A stretch of 7,311 nt of DNA from Desulfuromonadaceae bacterium (lineage in GTDB: Bacteria; Desulfobacterota; Desulfuromonadia; Desulfuromonadales; Geopsychrobacteraceae): contig WTCI01000339.1 of the NCBI GenBank assembly GCA_013138655.1, positions 1 to 7,311 of the forward strand, given 5' to 3'. The stretch's first letter is position 1. The number at the start of each line of letters is the position of its first letter. The notes under the pieces were generated by a model. It searched no databases and was not told where the DNA came from. It saw only the letters and a program-made list of their open reading frames with translations. Made by a program: the position numbers and the translations under genes. Below, one piece after another: positions 6,206 to 7,311 of the stretch.

Positions 6206-7168
6206 ATGAGTTCATCTATGATTACATTTGGTCCAGTTCCCTCTCGACGCCTTGGCCGTAGCTTGGGAATTAACAATATCCCTCCAAAGGTATGCTCTTA
6301 CTCGTGTGTATATTGCCAGGTTGGCAGGACGGATAAGATGCAGATTACCAGGCAACCATTTTATGAGCCAAAAAACATTTTGACGGATGTTAAAAGGAAG
6401 ATAAGCAGGGCCAAGGAGTTGGGAGAATCCATTGATTTTCTAACCTTTGTCTCTGACGGTGAACCGACGTTGGATATAAACCTCGGCAGGATAATTGACC
6501 TGTTACGGCCTCTGGGAACGAAGATTGCGGTGATCAGTAATGCTTCACTCCTCTGGCAGAAAAACGTCAGGAATGATTTGGCTAAAGCAGATTGGGTTTC
6601 TCTCAAGGTAGATGCCGTATCCAAAGATGTCTGGCGGCGCATTGACCGGCCCCATCGCGGCCTGAACCTAGCCATTATTTTGGAGGCGATGCTCCGGTTT
6701 GCAGAAGAATATGAGGGAGAGTTGATCACAGAGACAATGCTTGTTCGCGGCGTTAATGACAGCCCGGATGATATCAAAAAGGTGGCCGACTTGTTGGGGC
6801 AGCTTAACCCGGCCAAGGCATATCTGTCGGTTCCCACAAGGCCGCCTGCCGAAAGGTGGGTGTCTCCTCCAGCTGAAAATGTCCTGAACATGGCCTATCA
6901 AGTTGTCAGTAAGAGCGTTGAAGATGTTGAATGTTTGTTTGGCTATGAGGGCAATTCTTTTTCTTTATCGGGAAATGTCGAGGAGGATCTGTTAAACATT
7001 GTTGCCGTACATCCAATGCAGGAGGAGGCGGTGCGCAAATTTCTGGCAAAGGCCGGGGCTGACTGGGCACTCATTGATAAACTGATTGTCCAAGACCGTA
7101 TCTTTGCAACTGATTATGAAGGGAAGAGGTTTTATCTGCGCCGGTTAAAAAAAATCGTAGCCACTTAA
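6206..7168 (+). CDS. Radical SAM protein, COG0731 (TYW1-like) group, 320 aa
   Basis: This is a cytoplasmic radical-SAM enzyme of the group often labelled 'wyosine [tRNA(Phe)-imidazoG37] synthetase-like'. In bacteria the substrate is not established, and true wyosine synthesis is archaeal/eukaryotic. The N-terminal 'FGPVPSRRLGRSLGIN' is typical of the group. The cluster motif CX3CX2C is Cys30, Cys34 and Cys37 in 'VCSYSCVYCQVG'. The SAM-binding 'SDGEPTLD' is at 83-90, followed by a conserved 'VISNASLLW'. The C-terminal part (about 240-320, with 'AVHPMQEEAVRKFL') is a family extension that looks like a small helical/winged domain. The ATG at 6206 is preceded by AAGGA with 10 nt spacing, which favours it over Met5. 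Codon use is more AT-rich than in the operon to the left, which may mean a different origin. A Lys-rich gene follows 51 nt downstream. Confidence 0.88.
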   Translation: MSSSMITFGPVPSRRLGRSLGINNIPPKVCSYSCVYCQVGRTDKMQITRQPFYEPKNILTDVKRKISRAKELGESIDFLTFVSDGEPTLDINLGRIIDLLRPLGTKIAVISNASLLWQKNVRNDLAKADWVSLKVDAVSKDVWRRIDRPHRGLNLAIILEAMLRFAEEYEGELITETMLVRGVNDSPDDIKKVADLLGQLNPAKAYLSVPTRPPAERWVSPPAENVLNMAYQVVSKSVEDVECLFGYEGNSFSLSGNVEEDLLNIVAVHPMQEEAVRKFLAKAGADWALIDKLIVQDRIFATDYEGKRFYLRRLKKIVAT

Positions 7169-7219
7169 AGTCCTGCTGTGATGGTCACACCGGCGCAACT
7201 TTTTTGAAAGGAATGGTTC

Positions 7220-7311
7220 ATGGGAGATAGAAAAATGAATGGGCAAAAATCGAAAAACGGAAAACAACAAAAAAAGCCGTCATTGCAACAGGCACTGAAA
7301 AAGAGCAGCCT
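7220..7311 (+). CDS. Start of a Lys-rich basic protein, cut by the window edge
   Basis: An open frame starts at ATG 7220 and is still open at the last base. AAAGGA (7207-7212) lies 7 nt before it, the clearest Shine-Dalgarno site on the plus strand. The 30 visible residues begin MGDRKMNGQKSKNGKQQ and are rich in Lys, Gln and Asn with no hydrophobic segment. They look like a disordered basic N-terminal tail of the kind seen on nucleic-acid or ribosome-binding proteins. No domain is visible, so I give no function. It may be co-transcribed with the radical-SAM gene 51 nt upstream. Confidence 0.6.
   Translation, partial: MGDRKMNGQKSKNGKQQKKPSLQQALKKSS

Noticed and set aside
7177..7205. Terminator after the radical-SAM gene (TGTGA-TGG-TCACA followed by TTTTTT)
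   Set aside because: The stem is only 5 bp and is separated from the six T's by about ten bases, so it is too weak to call.

Overview
The window carries a four-gene operon on the minus strand (5755 down to 18), whose first two genes encode a glycyl radical enzyme (GRE) and its radical-SAM activase. The plus strand, reading away from it, carries an intact radical-SAM protein (6206-7168) and the start of a Lys-rich protein that runs off the right edge. Glycyl radical chemistry is destroyed by oxygen, so the host is an anaerobe or facultative anaerobe. GC-rich coding on the left, purine-rich Shine-Dalgarno sites and a REP-like inverted repeat suggest a Gram-negative bacterium, perhaps of the Desulfuromonas/Geobacter type. 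That taxonomic guess is weak because the window holds no phylogenetic marker.

Minus-strand operon, in transcription order: (1) an 822-residue GRE of the hydroxyproline dehydratase (HypD) type, 5755-3287; (2) a REP-like inverted repeat of about 88 bp that starts 3 nt after the GRE stop codon; (3) the GRE-activating enzyme, 3180-2272, with a radical-SAM cluster and a ferredoxin-like insert; (4) a MATE/MOP-like polytopic membrane protein built as two homologous halves, 2254-929; (5) an EamA/DMT-family transporter, 929-18, whose start codon overlaps the preceding stop as TGATG. The GRE has Cys466, Glu468 and Gly797 at the catalytic positions. Every position I remember as contacting hydroxyproline in Clostridioides difficile HypD is also conserved, at a constant offset of 32 residues. 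The natural reading is an anaerobic hydroxyproline (or close analogue) utilisation module with its own membrane transport. Unlike the clostridial clusters, no pyrroline-5-carboxylate reductase gene lies beside it here.

Centre (5756-6205): about 450 bp with no intact gene. It holds the likely promoter, ribosome binding site and a possible palindromic operator for the GRE operon. It also holds a start-less reading frame that looks like the C-terminal winged-helix end of a Fic-family protein, and some hairpins.

Right part: the radical-SAM gene resembles the TYW1-like COG0731 group of unassigned bacterial function. It is visibly more AT-rich than the operon. The partial gene after it starts behind a strong ribosome binding site, and its product cannot be named from 30 residues.
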